DNA of 64,000 nucleotides from Erpobdella octoculata (taxonomy: Eukaryota; Annelida; Clitellata; Hirudinida; Erpobdellidae), in assembly GCA_963978895.1 (NCBI GenBank), contig OZ022245.1, forward strand, positions 18,255,914 to 18,319,913, in the 5' to 3' direction. Below the pieces are notes generated by a model. That model was not told the origin of the DNA. It saw only the letters and a list, made by a program, of their open reading frames with translations, and did no database searches. Positions 63,839 through 64,000 of the stretch are shown here, piece after piece. The position numbers and the translations under genes were made by a program. The stretch's first letter is position 1. Every line of letters begins with the position of its first letter.

Positions 63839-64000
63839 TGTAAAGAGTAAAGATGTACACCCAGAGATTTCCTGATAGAGTGAAGCGAATTAGACTAACA
63901 CTGGTCTAACTAGATGATTTTTGTCACTGATAGTTCCAGAGCAGAATGGCAACAATTAATACAATATCTTACAGTTGTTTAAATGCGCTACAATAAATTA

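Overview
This 64 kb window is eukaryotic, AT-rich and almost entirely transposable-element DNA. I found no convincing host gene. The content is typical of an invertebrate metazoan: CR1-like LINEs, Penelope-like elements (PLEs), Ty3/gypsy elements of three clades, hAT and P transposons, Helitrons, tRNA-derived SINEs, long TA and CATA microsatellites, and a P-type transposase with 60-67 bp GT-AG introns. Telomere-like CCCTAA arrays occur inside a small DNA transposon. I cannot name the species from the sequence.

Layout. 0-5 kb: end of a hAT transposase, a nearly complete CR1/Jockey-like LINE on the minus strand, and a broken Ulp1 protease-PHD finger gene. 5-13 kb: a Helitron (5790-12736) whose CATA microsatellite holds a 5'-truncated and then a full-length copy (8102-12332) of a LINE with a restriction-like endonuclease (RLE), head to tail. 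13-20 kb: small DNA transposons, including a family with 8-bp target duplications and an internal TTAGGG-like array; an L2/CR1-type LINE fragment split by a 1.0 kb transposon and a 1.2 kb hAT; and a tRNA SINE. 20-37 kb: a Russian-doll nest in which hAT ends (22741 and 37058) enclose a CsRn1-like gypsy element (25102-36995), which encloses a P element (28324-35923), which encloses an autonomous hAT (28720-33209). Target-site duplications support each step. 37-51 kb: a Gmr1-like gypsy 5' half, a PLE fragment, a BED-finger hAT derivative, and a Mag-like gypsy with a G-rich hAT insertion in its RNase H region. 51-61 kb: three more PLE fragments, a second CR1-like LINE, a SINE and a second Helitron. 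61-64 kb: little content, plus a 5'-truncated relative of the first LINE.

The genes shown are the replication machinery of individual mobile elements. They do not form a shared pathway. The most interesting signals are: four hammerhead-ribozyme-like folds at PLE junctions, each spanning an ATG; PLE fragments that abut TA microsatellites; the RLE LINE in CATA repeats, whose leader holds four stem-loops with different stems but one loop consensus; the MITE family carrying telomere-like arrays; and a GNRA-loop hairpin preserved in the 3' tails of two LINE copies.
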